From the NCBI GenBank assembly GCA_002440975.1, contig DJWN01000021.1, positions 1 to 64,000 of the forward strand: a stretch of DNA of 64,000 nucleotides, written 5' to 3'. Source of the stretch: Bacteroidales bacterium UBA6229. Lineage in GTDB: Bacteria > Bacteroidota > Bacteroidia > Bacteroidales > F082. Each line of letters opens with the position of its first letter. Position 1 is the stretch's first letter. The translations under genes were made by a program, and so were the position numbers. A model generated the notes under the pieces. That model was given only the letters and a program-made list of their open reading frames with translations. It did not search any database and was not told the DNA's origin. Shown here piece by piece: positions 26,334-34,812 of this stretch.

Positions 26334-26968
26334 AGACTGTGTTGCCAGAACGAACCGTCGAACGTTTGAGCCTTTATCGGCGCATACTGTTGAACTATCA
26401 ATACCTGGATCATGCTTATATTTTTTCACATAATCTGGCCAGATTTCTTAAAACGAATGCAGCAACGGTAAGACGCGACTTGATGCTGATTGGCGTTGAG
26501 GGAAATTTGCACAAAGGTTATGTGATTAGCGAGCTGGTCGAAAAAATTAATGAAGCAATTGATCCTGATAGAACCGAAAAAGTGGCTTTTATTGGAATAG
26601 GCGAGTTTGGACGTGCAGTGTATGAATATTTCAACCAAAACGATGCCCGGTTGCAGGTTGCTGCTACATTTAGGTTTGGAAGCCAGACTAGCAATCAAAT
26701 TGAGGATATTCCATGCTATAATATGGTAAACCTGCCCACAGTGATAAACAAATCAGGGATTAAAATTTGCGTTGTGGCTGTCACACTCGATTATGTAAAG
26801 GAAATCAGTACAATTCTTGCCCATTCCGGTGTTCTGGGAATCCTCAACTTTAGTTCGGCCTTACTGCAATTGCCGCCACATATTTATGTAGAAAACTACG
26901 ACATGATCACGAAACTAGAAAAAATAGCTTATTTCATGAATAAGGCAGGCAATATTTCAAACCAATAG
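26330..26968 (+). CDS. rex: redox-sensing transcriptional repressor Rex
   Basis: The 212-residue protein has an N-terminal winged helix (about 8-75) with KTNAATVRRDLMLIG as recognition region, then a Rossmann domain with GIGEFGRAVYEYF (G89-G94) for NAD(H). A C-terminal helix is probably swapped between subunits, as in Rex structures. Rex senses the NADH/NAD+ ratio and represses fermentation, respiration and hydrogenase genes when NADH is low. Its ATG overlaps the end of the barrel gene, so it sits in a nickel permease-barrel-rex unit. I did not see a clear Rex palindrome (TTGTGA-N6-TCACAA type) before hypF or the permease. Confidence 0.92.
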   Translation: MKTVLPERTVERLSLYRRILLNYQYLDHAYIFSHNLARFLKTNAATVRRDLMLIGVEGNLHKGYVISELVEKINEAIDPDRTEKVAFIGIGEFGRAVYEYFNQNDARLQVAATFRFGSQTSNQIEDIPCYNMVNLPTVINKSGIKICVVAVTLDYVKEISTILAHSGVLGILNFSSALLQLPPHIYVENYDMITKLEKIAYFMNKAGNISNQ

Positions 26969-26972
26969 ATAC

Positions 26973-27794
26973 TCAATTCTTTTTAAAAGGTGCATCCGGT
27001 TCTTTGGCCATATGATTGAAAACCAGCTTATCAACCCAGGCCGGGAAAAACTTATTCAACCAAACTGTTAATTTTCCCTGAGCCGTTAGTACCAGTGTTC
27101 TTTTGCGTTTTTCAATGGCATCAAGTACATGAACAGCCACTTCTTCAGCTGTCATCATTTTCGATTCATCTCGTGGCGATTCGCCCTGCTGACTGCCATC
27201 AGCAGCCAGGGCAGTGTTGCGAATGTTGGATGCCGTGAAACCGGGAAAAGCCATCAAAACATGTAATCCGGTTTTCAGATTCTCTATTCTTAAAGATTCC
27301 ATAAAGCCCAACATCGCAAATTTGGACGCTGAATAGCCAGTACGGGCTGGCAAACCTTTTATGCCGGCAATTGAAGAAATCCCTGCCACACTACCTTTTT
27401 GTTTGAGCAGGTAAGGCAGCGCAAACTTAGTGCAATACACTGCACCCCAAAAGTTTACATTCATCAAACGATGAATAACTGCCGGATCGGTATCCACAAA
27501 AAGTGCACGCATCGAAATGCCGGCATTGTTGATCAGCACATCGATTTTTCCATAAGCCTTTAGCGTCTCAGCAATTAGTCGTTCGCAATCTTTCATTACC
27601 GAAACATCTGTTTCACAAACTTTTACTTTTGTGTTTTCCATTTCCAATAAATGGCCGAGAGCTTCAAGTTTTTTGATGTTACGCGCTGCCAGCATCAAAC
27701 TGGCTCCTCTCGAAGCCGCCTCAAAAGCGAGTGCTTCACCAATCCCGGAAGATGCTCCTGTAATTATTACAACTTTTTGATTTAAACTTTGCAT
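26973..27794 (-). CDS. short-chain dehydrogenase/reductase
   Basis: The classical SDR signature is complete: TGASSGIG (12-19), NNAG (89-92), catalytic serines 140-141 in GISSIAG and YSASK with Y154 and K158. The protein has about 273 residues; the extra C-terminal part (TVWLNKFFPAWVDKLVFNHM) is amphipathic and may touch the membrane, as in DHRS7/retinol-dehydrogenase-like SDRs. Start at 27794 because the 28 residues upstream are hydrophobic and poorly related to the family. It converges with rex (four bases between stops). Substrate not readable. Confidence 0.88.
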   Translation of the reverse strand: MQSLNQKVVIITGASSGIGEALAFEAASRGASLMLAARNIKKLEALGHLLEMENTKVKVCETDVSVMKDCERLIAETLKAYGKIDVLINNAGISMRALFVDTDPAVIHRLMNVNFWGAVYCTKFALPYLLKQKGSVAGISSIAGIKGLPARTGYSASKFAMLGFMESLRIENLKTGLHVLMAFPGFTASNIRNTALAADGSQQGESPRDESKMMTAEEVAVHVLDAIEKRKRTLVLTAQGKLTVWLNKFFPAWVDKLVFNHMAKEPDAPFKKN

Positions 27795-27890
27795 GGCAAA
27801 AAGGGTGCTTTTTAAATAAAATCGGGAGTACAAAATAACGGATTTTGGCATTACGATGAAAAACAGAATGACTATCACTATTAAAATTTC

Positions 27891-27898
27891 TAGCTTTG
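27891..27898 (+). promoter_or_regulatory. candidate -7 box for the class III aminotransferase gene
   Basis: TAGCTTTG fits TAnnTTTG and lies 13 bases before the ATG at 27912, giving an almost leaderless mRNA. No -33 box recognised. Confidence 0.4.
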
Positions 27899-27911
27899 CT
27901 CAAAAAAAGAG

Positions 27912-29111
27912 ATGCTCAGTAACCGTCAACTTTTCAGTCATTACCTTGGTTTGCCTTCCGTTGTTAACGATCCATTGGAAATTGTAAGAGCGGCAGGCAT
28001 TTTTCTGTTTGATGATAAAGGTGAAGCCTATGTCGATCTTGTTTCAGGGGTTTCGGTTAGCAACACGGGTCACCTGCATCCCCATGTGGTAAGTGCCATA
28101 AAACATCAGCTTGATCAGTATATGCACACCATGGTTTATGGAAAGTTTGTGCAGTCGCCGCAAATTAAACTGGCTCAGAAACTTGCCGAACTATTACCCG
28201 AAGGACTACAGAGTATTTTCTTTGTAAACTCAGGGAGCGAAGCCATCGAAGGAGCATTAAAACTTGCCAAACGTATTACCGGCAGAGCCGAAATGATCAG
28301 CTTTAATAATGCCTATCATGGTGGCACTGCCGGTGCCTTGTCAATGCTCGGACACGAAGGACTTAAAGGTGCTTTCAGACCGCTTTTGCCCGCCGTAAAA
28401 CAGCTCGATTTCAATAGTTTTGAACAACTCAATCGTATCACACAGAAAACAGCCTGTGTTTTGATCGAACCCATCCAGGCAGAAGCAGGCATTATTTTAC
28501 CAGAAAAAGGATTTTTACAGGCACTCCGAAACCGTTGCGACCTAACAGGAACATTGCTGATATTCGACGAAATCCAGATGGGCTTTGGTCGCACCGGAAG
28601 TTTGTTTGCTTTTCAGCAACTCAATGTTACTCCCGATATCCTTTGCATGGCAAAAGCAATGGGAGGCGGAATGCCATTGGGTGCATTTGCTGCTTCCCGG
28701 ATTATGATGAAAGCCCTTACTTTTAAACCCGAATTAGGCCATATCACAACCTTTGGTGGACATCCTGTAAGTTGTGCAGCGGCGTTGGCATCACTCGAAG
28801 TGTTATTGAACGAAAAACTCATCGAACAAGCCGATGCCAAAGGAAAAATTTTTGAGAAAGCTATTCAGGATCATCCTTATATCAAAACAATTCGACGAAA
28901 AGGCCTGATGCTTGGAGTTGAGCTTCAGCCGAATATCCCGATCGGAAGGTTTTTGAAACATTTGCAGAAACATCATTTGATTGTCGATCAATTTCTTTTT
29001 CATGCCCACGCCTTCAGGATCGCTCCGCCTTTGACAATCACTTCTGAAGAAATCAATCAAGTAGTGACGATGATTGGGGAAGCATTAAATACCTTTGATC
29101 CCAATGCATAA
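27912..29111 (+). CDS. class III PLP-dependent aminotransferase (acetylornithine aminotransferase-like)
   Basis: This 399-residue fold-type I aminotransferase has NSGSEAIEGALKLAK for phosphate binding, the PLP-contacting aspartate D219 in FDEIQMGFGRTG and the Schiff-base lysine K248 in MAKAMGGGMPLGAF. TTFGGHPVSCAAALASLEV follows. The family transfers an omega- or alpha-amino group between ornithine-type amines and 2-oxoglutarate. No arginine biosynthesis gene is adjacent, so whether it acts on acetylornithine, ornithine, lysine or another amine is open. It is divergent from the SDR gene and followed by aat on the same strand after 74 bases. Confidence 0.88.
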   Translation: MLSNRQLFSHYLGLPSVVNDPLEIVRAAGIFLFDDKGEAYVDLVSGVSVSNTGHLHPHVVSAIKHQLDQYMHTMVYGKFVQSPQIKLAQKLAELLPEGLQSIFFVNSGSEAIEGALKLAKRITGRAEMISFNNAYHGGTAGALSMLGHEGLKGAFRPLLPAVKQLDFNSFEQLNRITQKTACVLIEPIQAEAGIILPEKGFLQALRNRCDLTGTLLIFDEIQMGFGRTGSLFAFQQLNVTPDILCMAKAMGGGMPLGAFAASRIMMKALTFKPELGHITTFGGHPVSCAAALASLEVLLNEKLIEQADAKGKIFEKAIQDHPYIKTIRRKGLMLGVELQPNIPIGRFLKHLQKHHLIVDQFLFHAHAFRIAPPLTITSEEINQVVTMIGEALNTFDPNA

Positions 29112-29185
29112 TCAGAATCAACTTCAGGATAAACAATTAGTTAAACTGATATTATCTAAAACGTTGATTATACAGAACTTATTAA

Positions 29186-29887
29186 ATGCGCTTAAGCTTC
29201 GATCTTGATTTCCCTCCGGTTGACCAGGCCAATGACGCCGGACTGCTGGCAATCGGTGGTACTGTTAGTCCGGGAAACTTGCTTCTGGCCTACTCCAAAG
29301 GAATCTTTCCCTGGAATGTAGAAAGTGAGCCGGTGATGTGGTGGTCGCCAGATCCAAGAATGGTACTCAAACCACAAGATTTTAAAGCATCGAAAAGTCT
29401 AAGAAAACTTGTACGTGAAGCTAATTACAGCCTCAGAATAGATACTTGTTTTGAAAATGTTATGATCAATTGTGCTTTCAACCTTCGGAAAGGTGAACGA
29501 GGAACCTGGATTACGGCTGATCTGACCGATGGATTTGTAGCACTTCATAAAACGGGATTTGCACATTCATTCGAGATTTTCATGGATGAAAAACTTGTTG
29601 GCGGGCTTTATGGCTTGGCTATCGGGCAGGTTTTTTTTGGTGAATCCATGTTTCATAAGGTTTCAAATGCTTCTAAACTTGCCTTTTATCATTTAATCGA
29701 ATTTCTGAATCGAAATAATTTTAAACTCATAGACGCCCAGCAGGAAACACAGCATTTAAAAAGTCTCGGGGCGTATGCAATCATGCGCGATGAATTTGTC
29801 AGTTTATTAAACAATTATGTCAATCAACCAAGTTTATGTGGTAATTGGGGGAAAGGGCAAACCCGATATTTTCGCTTAACCTTGTGA
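29186..29887 (+). CDS. aat: leucyl/phenylalanyl-tRNA--protein transferase
   Basis: The 233-residue protein matches the Aat family along its length: GLLAIGGTVSPGNLLLAYSKGIFPW near the N-terminus, WWSPDPRMVL, RGTWIT, GFAHSFEIF, GGLYGLAIGQVFFGESMF and DAQQETQHLKSLGA. It adds Leu or Phe from charged tRNA to proteins with N-terminal Lys or Arg, marking them for ClpS-mediated degradation. The partner clpS is not in the window, and the window's ClpC rather than ClpA is the Hsp100 seen here. The start at 29186 lacks a Shine-Dalgarno sequence, as usual for this genome. Confidence 0.95.
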   Translation: MRLSFDLDFPPVDQANDAGLLAIGGTVSPGNLLLAYSKGIFPWNVESEPVMWWSPDPRMVLKPQDFKASKSLRKLVREANYSLRIDTCFENVMINCAFNLRKGERGTWITADLTDGFVALHKTGFAHSFEIFMDEKLVGGLYGLAIGQVFFGESMFHKVSNASKLAFYHLIEFLNRNNFKLIDAQQETQHLKSLGAYAIMRDEFVSLLNNYVNQPSLCGNWGKGQTRYFRLTL

Positions 29888-29932
29888 TTTTTAAATCACC
29901 TGCTTTTCGTAATTTTACACAAATTTTTTTTC

Positions 29933-30418
29933 ATGCCAAACGAATCAATGAATCGGAATAAATTTATGCAGATGGCCATAGATTTGGCTGCTTCCAATTT
30001 AAAAAGTGGAAAAGGCGGGCCTTTTGGAGCGGTGATTGTAAAAAATGGTGAAGTGGTTGGAAAAGGCTCAAACGAGGTAACATCAACGAATGATCCCACA
30101 GCCCATGCCGAAGTTGTAGCCATTCGCAATGCTTGTAAAAACCTGAACACCTATCAATTAGAAGATTGTGAAGTATATGCCAGCTGTGAGCCTTGCCCCA
30201 TGTGTTTGGGAGCTATTTATTGGTCAAGAGTAAAAAAACTCTATTTTGCTGCAACCAGAGAAGATGCTGCAAATGCCGGATTTGATGATTCCTATATTTA
30301 CAATCAGGTGCCTTTGAAGCCTGAAAAGCGCGACATAGGCAGTGTTCAGTTAATGAGGCCACAAGCCGTAAAGGTGTTCGAAAAGTGGATCGCAAGCGAA
30401 CAAAAGATCCCCTATTGA
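29933..30418 (+). CDS. guaD: guanine deaminase-like nucleoside/base deaminase
   Basis: The 161-residue CDA-fold protein has the zinc site HAE (H58, E60) and PCPMC (C88, C91). Within the family the sequence GGPFGAVIV near the N-terminus and FDDSYIY near residue 118 resemble Bacillus GuaD, which deaminates guanine to xanthine, more than the tRNA adenosine deaminase TadA. It is cytosolic. Its TGA overlaps the ATG of the sirtuin gene, so the two are co-transcribed. Confidence 0.85.
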   Translation: MPNESMNRNKFMQMAIDLAASNLKSGKGGPFGAVIVKNGEVVGKGSNEVTSTNDPTAHAEVVAIRNACKNLNTYQLEDCEVYASCEPCPMCLGAIYWSRVKKLYFAATREDAANAGFDDSYIYNQVPLKPEKRDIGSVQLMRPQAVKVFEKWIASEQKIPY

Positions 30419-31185
30419 TGAAAGCCTCAAATCCTTTTATTGCTGAAGCTGCACACAAAATAATCGAGGCAAACCATGCCATTGCTTTCACAGGTGCCGG
30501 TATTTCTGCGGAGAGTGGCATTCCACCTTTTCGAGGCGAAGGAGGAATTTGGAATACTTACGATCCCATTGTGCTGGATATCAGATATTTTTTGAGTAAT
30601 TACGAGCAATCCTGGCAGGCAGTCAAAGCCATTTTCTACGATTTTTTAAGTGATAAATACCCGAATCCTGCACATGAAACCCTGGCAGCCTGGGAGAAAT
30701 CAGGCATCCTTAAAAATGTGATTACACAGAATATTGACAACCTCCATCAGCAAGCAGGATGCACAAAAGTTATTGAATACCACGGTAATGCACAACGCTT
30801 GATTTGTTTGGATTGCCGACAGGAATTTGAAGTGAAAAAATGGGTTTTTAATGCAAAAGCTCCAATTTGCACAAATTGTAATGGAAAACTGAAACCTGAC
30901 TTTATCTTTTTTGGCGAACGAATTCCCGAACAGGCAACAAATGAATCACTTAACGAAGTGGAGAATTGTGATTTAATACTTTTGATTGGTGCATCCGGCG
31001 AGGTAGCACCCGCCAATCAATTACCTTTAGTTGCAGCTCGTAATGGTGCTTATGTAATTGAAATTAATACAGATAAAACTCATTACACCCAATCAATCGT
31101 TGACCTCTCACTCAGAGGCTCCTCCGCAAGTTTATTACCCAAAATTGCTGATATCATTCAGCATGAAAAATTTAATATTGAATAA
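30418..31185 (+). CDS. cobB: NAD-dependent protein deacylase (sirtuin)
   Basis: The 255-residue protein has GAGISAESGIPPFRG (26-40), TQNIDNLH (103-110), the catalytic H122 in YHGNA and a four-cysteine zinc module (C130, C133, C151, C154). These are the defining motifs of Sir2 enzymes, which remove acetyl or other acyl groups from lysines using NAD+. The start at 30418 is chosen because it overlaps the guaD stop (TGATG), while an upstream ATG adds 11 residues that are not family-like. Deacetylase versus desuccinylase preference is uncertain; the class III Y-x-x-R pair is not evident. Confidence 0.93.
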   Translation: MKASNPFIAEAAHKIIEANHAIAFTGAGISAESGIPPFRGEGGIWNTYDPIVLDIRYFLSNYEQSWQAVKAIFYDFLSDKYPNPAHETLAAWEKSGILKNVITQNIDNLHQQAGCTKVIEYHGNAQRLICLDCRQEFEVKKWVFNAKAPICTNCNGKLKPDFIFFGERIPEQATNESLNEVENCDLILLIGASGEVAPANQLPLVAARNGAYVIEINTDKTHYTQSIVDLSLRGSSASLLPKIADIIQHEKFNIE

Positions 31186-31186
31186 A

Positions 31187-32728
31187 ATGAAAAGCTTAAA
31201 AACACTGTTAACCTTTACTTTTTCGCTCCTGTTTCTTTTTAATAAGGCACAAGTGAGCGATCACAGCATTCAAAAACTGGACTCCATTTACCAAAAAGCA
31301 CTGATCGATTGGAATGTTCCCGGTATGGCTATTGCCATTGTTAGCGATGATTCAGTCTGGTTATCAAAAGGTTACGGTGTAACTGATATCACAACCCGTC
31401 AGGCAGTTGACGCCAATACACTTTTTGCCTTGGCTAGTAACACCAAATCTTTTACAAGCACAGCACTGGCCATGCTTGCAGACGAAAGAAAGATTAGTTG
31501 GAACCAAAAAGTGGTCGAAATTTTGCCCTGGTTCAAAATGTATAATCCCTATGTTACTGCAGAAATGACAGTGGAAGACCTTTTAAGTCACCGAAGCGGA
31601 CTCAAAACTTTTTCGGGCGATCTGATCTGGTATGGAAGCACTTATTCAAGAGAAGAAATCATTCAAAAAATCCAGTATTTAAAGCCAGTTTATGGCTTCA
31701 GAGAACATTTTGGTTATTCAAACCTTATGTTCATCACTGCCGGTGAACTAATTCCGGCCCTTACTGGTACAAGTTGGGATGATTTTATTCAGAATCGTAT
31801 CCTTAATGCACTGAATATGAAGCGTTCGACCCTGCATGTTTCTGGCCTGCACAATCTTGATAATATTGCGCAACCTCACACCTATGTTAACGGTGAACCC
31901 AGACAAATTCCCTGGCTTGACTGGGACAATATGGGGCCGGCCGGCTCACTCATTTCAAGTGCCAATGATATGGCTAACTGGCTGCAAATGAATCTGTCAA
32001 AAGGTGTTTTCGGTCAGGATACTTTGGTGAGCAAACGTCAATTATTCGATCTCTGGTCGCCCAGGACAATTCTTGATGTTTCGCCCGGATCAATGGCCAT
32101 GTTCCCCGAAACAAACTTCAAAAGTTATGGTTTAGGCTGGTCTTTAATGGATTACAATGGATTTAAAGTGATAGGACACAACGGCGGTTATGACGGGATG
32201 ATCAGCCAAACGTTTTTTGTTCCGGAAGCTAATGTGGGAGTGGTAATCATGACCAACGCCCTCTCCACTTTGTATTATCCGCTTTATTATCACACGCTCG
32301 ATGAACTTTTAAATGTTGAAAAGAAGCGCAACTGGAACGATGAATTACTGCAAATGATCCAAAAGAATGAGGAAAGAAAAAAGGAACAACTTCAGGCTGA
32401 AGAGGCTAAACGTGTTCTGAATACCAAGCCTTCCCTCCCACTCGATCACTATGCAGGAATATTTGGAGGAAAAATATACGACACCATAAGTGTAACGTTG
32501 AATAACAATCAACTGGAACTTCAGTTTGCCAGAAGTCCTCAATTTTTTGCAATCTTAAAACACTGGCATTATGACACCTTCCAGATAGAATTCGAGGCCT
32601 TCCCTTCTTTGCCAAAAGGCTATGTGACTTTTGAGATGGACCGAAAAGGACATGTTTCCGGCATCGAAATATTTCTGGATAACCCTGACTTTGATTTCAC
32701 TGAATTTGATCTGCAAAAGCTTAATTAA
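31187..32728 (+). CDS. exported beta-lactamase-family serine hydrolase
   Basis: The protein of about 513 residues starts with a signal peptide (1-20) and a class C beta-lactamase/PBP fold: S84-x-x-K87 in LASNTKSF, a FGYSN turn carrying the catalytic tyrosine, and HNGGYDG in the KTG-equivalent position. A smaller C-terminal domain (about 410-513) resembles the DUF3471 beta domain often appended to these enzymes. The family includes D-amino-acid peptidases and esterases; true beta-lactamase activity is unlikely. The start at 31187 gives a proper signal peptide. It begins 1 base after the sirtuin stop. Confidence 0.88.
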   Translation: MKSLKTLLTFTFSLLFLFNKAQVSDHSIQKLDSIYQKALIDWNVPGMAIAIVSDDSVWLSKGYGVTDITTRQAVDANTLFALASNTKSFTSTALAMLADERKISWNQKVVEILPWFKMYNPYVTAEMTVEDLLSHRSGLKTFSGDLIWYGSTYSREEIIQKIQYLKPVYGFREHFGYSNLMFITAGELIPALTGTSWDDFIQNRILNALNMKRSTLHVSGLHNLDNIAQPHTYVNGEPRQIPWLDWDNMGPAGSLISSANDMANWLQMNLSKGVFGQDTLVSKRQLFDLWSPRTILDVSPGSMAMFPETNFKSYGLGWSLMDYNGFKVIGHNGGYDGMISQTFFVPEANVGVVIMTNALSTLYYPLYYHTLDELLNVEKKRNWNDELLQMIQKNEERKKEQLQAEEAKRVLNTKPSLPLDHYAGIFGGKIYDTISVTLNNNQLELQFARSPQFFAILKHWHYDTFQIEFEAFPSLPKGYVTFEMDRKGHVSGIEIFLDNPDFDFTEFDLQKLN

Positions 32729-32733
32729 GCAAA

Positions 32734-34020
32734 TCAAACTACCGGTATTTTCTTTTCATTTTTGTAAGACCAAACATTGACTCCTATGGCTATTGCCAAC
32801 GAAACTAATGCTACGGTAAAAGTAGTGATCAAGCCAAATTTTTCGTAAAAAAACACGCCAATGGTGGGTGCAAAAAGTGCTCTGAATCCGGTTAAAAACA
32901 AATGAACTGATTGATAAGTACCCGCTTCTTCTGCTTTGCAAAAATAAGCCGAACCAATGTTCCATAACAACACCATTGTTGCAGCAAAAACCCCATGTGC
33001 GAGTATATAGCAAATGAGAACATAATACAACTTGATACCTGCTATTTCAGTATAGGCTGGAATCCAAACTGTTAGCATTAAAAAGAAAATGTAAAGAAAA
33101 ATAGAGCTGTAGGTCAACACCGAAAACTTACGTGGATCAAGGTTTCCGAGCAATCCTCCAAAATATGGCAATAATAGGATAGCCAATACATTATATGCGT
33201 TTTTATAAAAAGCCATACTGCTGTAATTCAAATCTAGTCCTTCATAAAAGAAAATCGCAATCACCGTTACAGATACCATAAACGAAAAACCGTAAAACAT
33301 AAAACCAATTTCAAAATGACGATAAGGTCTGTTGGTTTTCAATATCTGAATCATATCCCTTGCAGAGGCTTTGACGGAAACCCAAAAATTTTGCCTGTAA
33401 AGCACGATTCGCTCTTCAATACGTATCAATGAAAGCAGCCATAATCCAATCATACTCAACAGCCCTGCCAAAGGGAGACTCCACTTGAAAATATAATAAT
33501 TCTGATCGAGCAAAACCCCATAAACAAAAGTGACAAGTAACATCACAATTTTATTCACAGAGGTAGCATAGCTGTATAATTTTCCAAAATGCTGGTGATC
33601 ATAATTATTCTTTAATAAAAAATTAATTGTTGGGTTAATCACCAGTGCACCAAGATAATAGATCAGGAAAATTCCAAGAAAAACAAGGTGATAGATCGAA
33701 GAATTTATATAGGCAGACGCTTCTGATGGAAAAAACGCAAGTGCGAGTAGTGGCACACGGGTTATCAATGCAGTCTTACGCAAAAGAACAGCACGATTAC
33801 TTACTCGTTTAAGCCATTCGTTCATGATGAAAAGCAAGATGAAAACAGCCATACTAAACTGAAAGAGCAGGCTCATCTGGTAATTGCTGCCTTGCATGCT
33901 TTTTAGAAATACAAACTCGTTGAGTGCTAAAATTCCCAATACAAACCCTTCGATGGTTGCATAGGTGGTGTGTAAATAAAAAGTACGTTTTTCGTCAGGA
34001 TTTAGACGTGGCAAGGCCAT
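32734..34020 (-). CDS. MFS-like membrane transporter
   Basis: The 428-residue protein has about 12 predicted transmembrane helices in two halves separated by a cytoplasmic stretch (RIEERIVLYRQNFWVSVKASARDM). The overall layout is that of the major facilitator superfamily, but I do not recognise a subfamily. The start at 34020 (MALPRLNPDEKRTF) is chosen because a charged N-terminus before the first helix is usual, and the 23 additional residues upstream are unlikely. It converges with the serine hydrolase gene (5 bases apart). Substrate unknown. Confidence 0.7.
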   Translation of the reverse strand: MALPRLNPDEKRTFYLHTTYATIEGFVLGILALNEFVFLKSMQGSNYQMSLLFQFSMAVFILLFIMNEWLKRVSNRAVLLRKTALITRVPLLALAFFPSEASAYINSSIYHLVFLGIFLIYYLGALVINPTINFLLKNNYDHQHFGKLYSYATSVNKIVMLLVTFVYGVLLDQNYYIFKWSLPLAGLLSMIGLWLLSLIRIEERIVLYRQNFWVSVKASARDMIQILKTNRPYRHFEIGFMFYGFSFMVSVTVIAIFFYEGLDLNYSSMAFYKNAYNVLAILLLPYFGGLLGNLDPRKFSVLTYSSIFLYIFFLMLTVWIPAYTEIAGIKLYYVLICYILAHGVFAATMVLLWNIGSAYFCKAEEAGTYQSVHLFLTGFRALFAPTIGVFFYEKFGLITTFTVALVSLAIAIGVNVWSYKNEKKIPVV

Positions 34021-34080
34021 GCTGCAATTTTGATGCGAAATTACAAAAAGCTGCTGTAGAATTCCCTTTGTAATCGTTGT

Positions 34081-34126
34081 TGAGTCCACTCCGAAAATTC
34101 AATTTGCCCTTTTCGGAGTGGTCTCA
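34081..34126. repeat. long near-perfect inverted repeat between MFS and peroxidase genes
   Basis: A 12-bp perfect inverted repeat (34086-34097 with 34110-34121, CCACTCCGAAAA/TTTTCGGAGTGG) is extended outward by four more pairs (TGAG/CTCA) after one T-T mismatch, around a 12-base loop. Neither flank has a T run, and the A/T tracts face the loop, so it is not a typical terminator. It lies in the divergent region 61 bases from the MFS start and 75 bases from the peroxidase start. Confidence 0.75.
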
Positions 34127-34200
34127 AGGTTTAAAATTTTGATCCTTTGGTAAAAACAATCCGTCATAAAACTTGTTTACATCTTACTAATAACCTAAAT

Positions 34201-34749
34201 ATGAAAACAATTATCTTATTGATTATAACACTCTTAACATCTTCAGGTCTGATGGCACAAAGTAGTTTTTACGATTTTGTGGTAAAAGACATTGATGGAA
34301 ACGAATTTCCTTTGTCCAGTCTAAAAGACAAAAAAGTAATGGTGGTAAACACTGCAAGCAAGTGTGGCCTGACACCACAGTACGAAAAACTTGAAAAGCT
34401 TTATCAGGAATATGGTTCTGAAAGCTTTGTAATCATTGGATTTCCGGCCAATAATTTCATGAATCAGGAGCCGGGAAACGAGGCAGAGATCAAAGAATTT
34501 TGCACCCTAAACTATGGTGTGAGCTTTCCAATGATGTCGAAAATTTCTGTTAAAGGTGATGATATCCATCCGCTTTACGAATGGTTGACCAGTAAAGAAA
34601 AAAATGGTTTTGAAGATTCAAGTGTCGGTTGGAATTTTCAAAAATATCTGATCGATGAAAACGGAAAACTGGTAAAGGTGGTCAAACCTCGCACCGATCC
34701 TTACGATGAAAGCATAATTTCCTGGCTAACCAATAAATCCGGCCAATAA
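34201..34749 (+). CDS. exported glutathione-peroxidase-family thiol peroxidase
   Basis: The mature protein follows a signal peptide (MKTIILLIITLL..., cleavage near LMA-Q at 19-20). The thioredoxin-fold peroxidase motifs are NTASKCGLTPQY with peroxidatic C55, FPANNFMNQEPG with Q89, and WNFQKYL carrying the Trp and Asn of the catalytic tetrad. The usual FPCNQF cysteine is replaced by alanine, so the resolving cysteine used by many thioredoxin-dependent members is missing at that position. It likely reduces peroxides in the periplasm. A start at 34201 is clearly preferred because it opens the signal peptide. Confidence 0.9.
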   Translation: MKTIILLIITLLTSSGLMAQSSFYDFVVKDIDGNEFPLSSLKDKKVMVVNTASKCGLTPQYEKLEKLYQEYGSESFVIIGFPANNFMNQEPGNEAEIKEFCTLNYGVSFPMMSKISVKGDDIHPLYEWLTSKEKNGFEDSSVGWNFQKYLIDENGKLVKVVKPRTDPYDESIISWLTNKSGQ

Positions 34750-34779
34750 GACCGGATTCAATTGGTTTTTTCATGATGG

Positions 34780-34812
34780 AGAGGTCGTCTAATCTTAGGT
34801 GACCTCTTTTTA
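34780..34812 (+). terminator. intrinsic terminator after the peroxidase gene
   Basis: AGAGGTC (34780-34786) pairs with GACCTCT (34801-34807), with an inner CTAA/TTAG helix, followed by T-rich sequence. The T tract overlaps the stop codon of the converging amidohydrolase gene. Confidence 0.7.

Noticed and set aside
31058..31186. Upstream start for the serine hydrolase gene
   Set aside because: It would overlap the sirtuin gene by more than 120 bases and bury the signal peptide; the ATG at 31187 opens the signal sequence directly.
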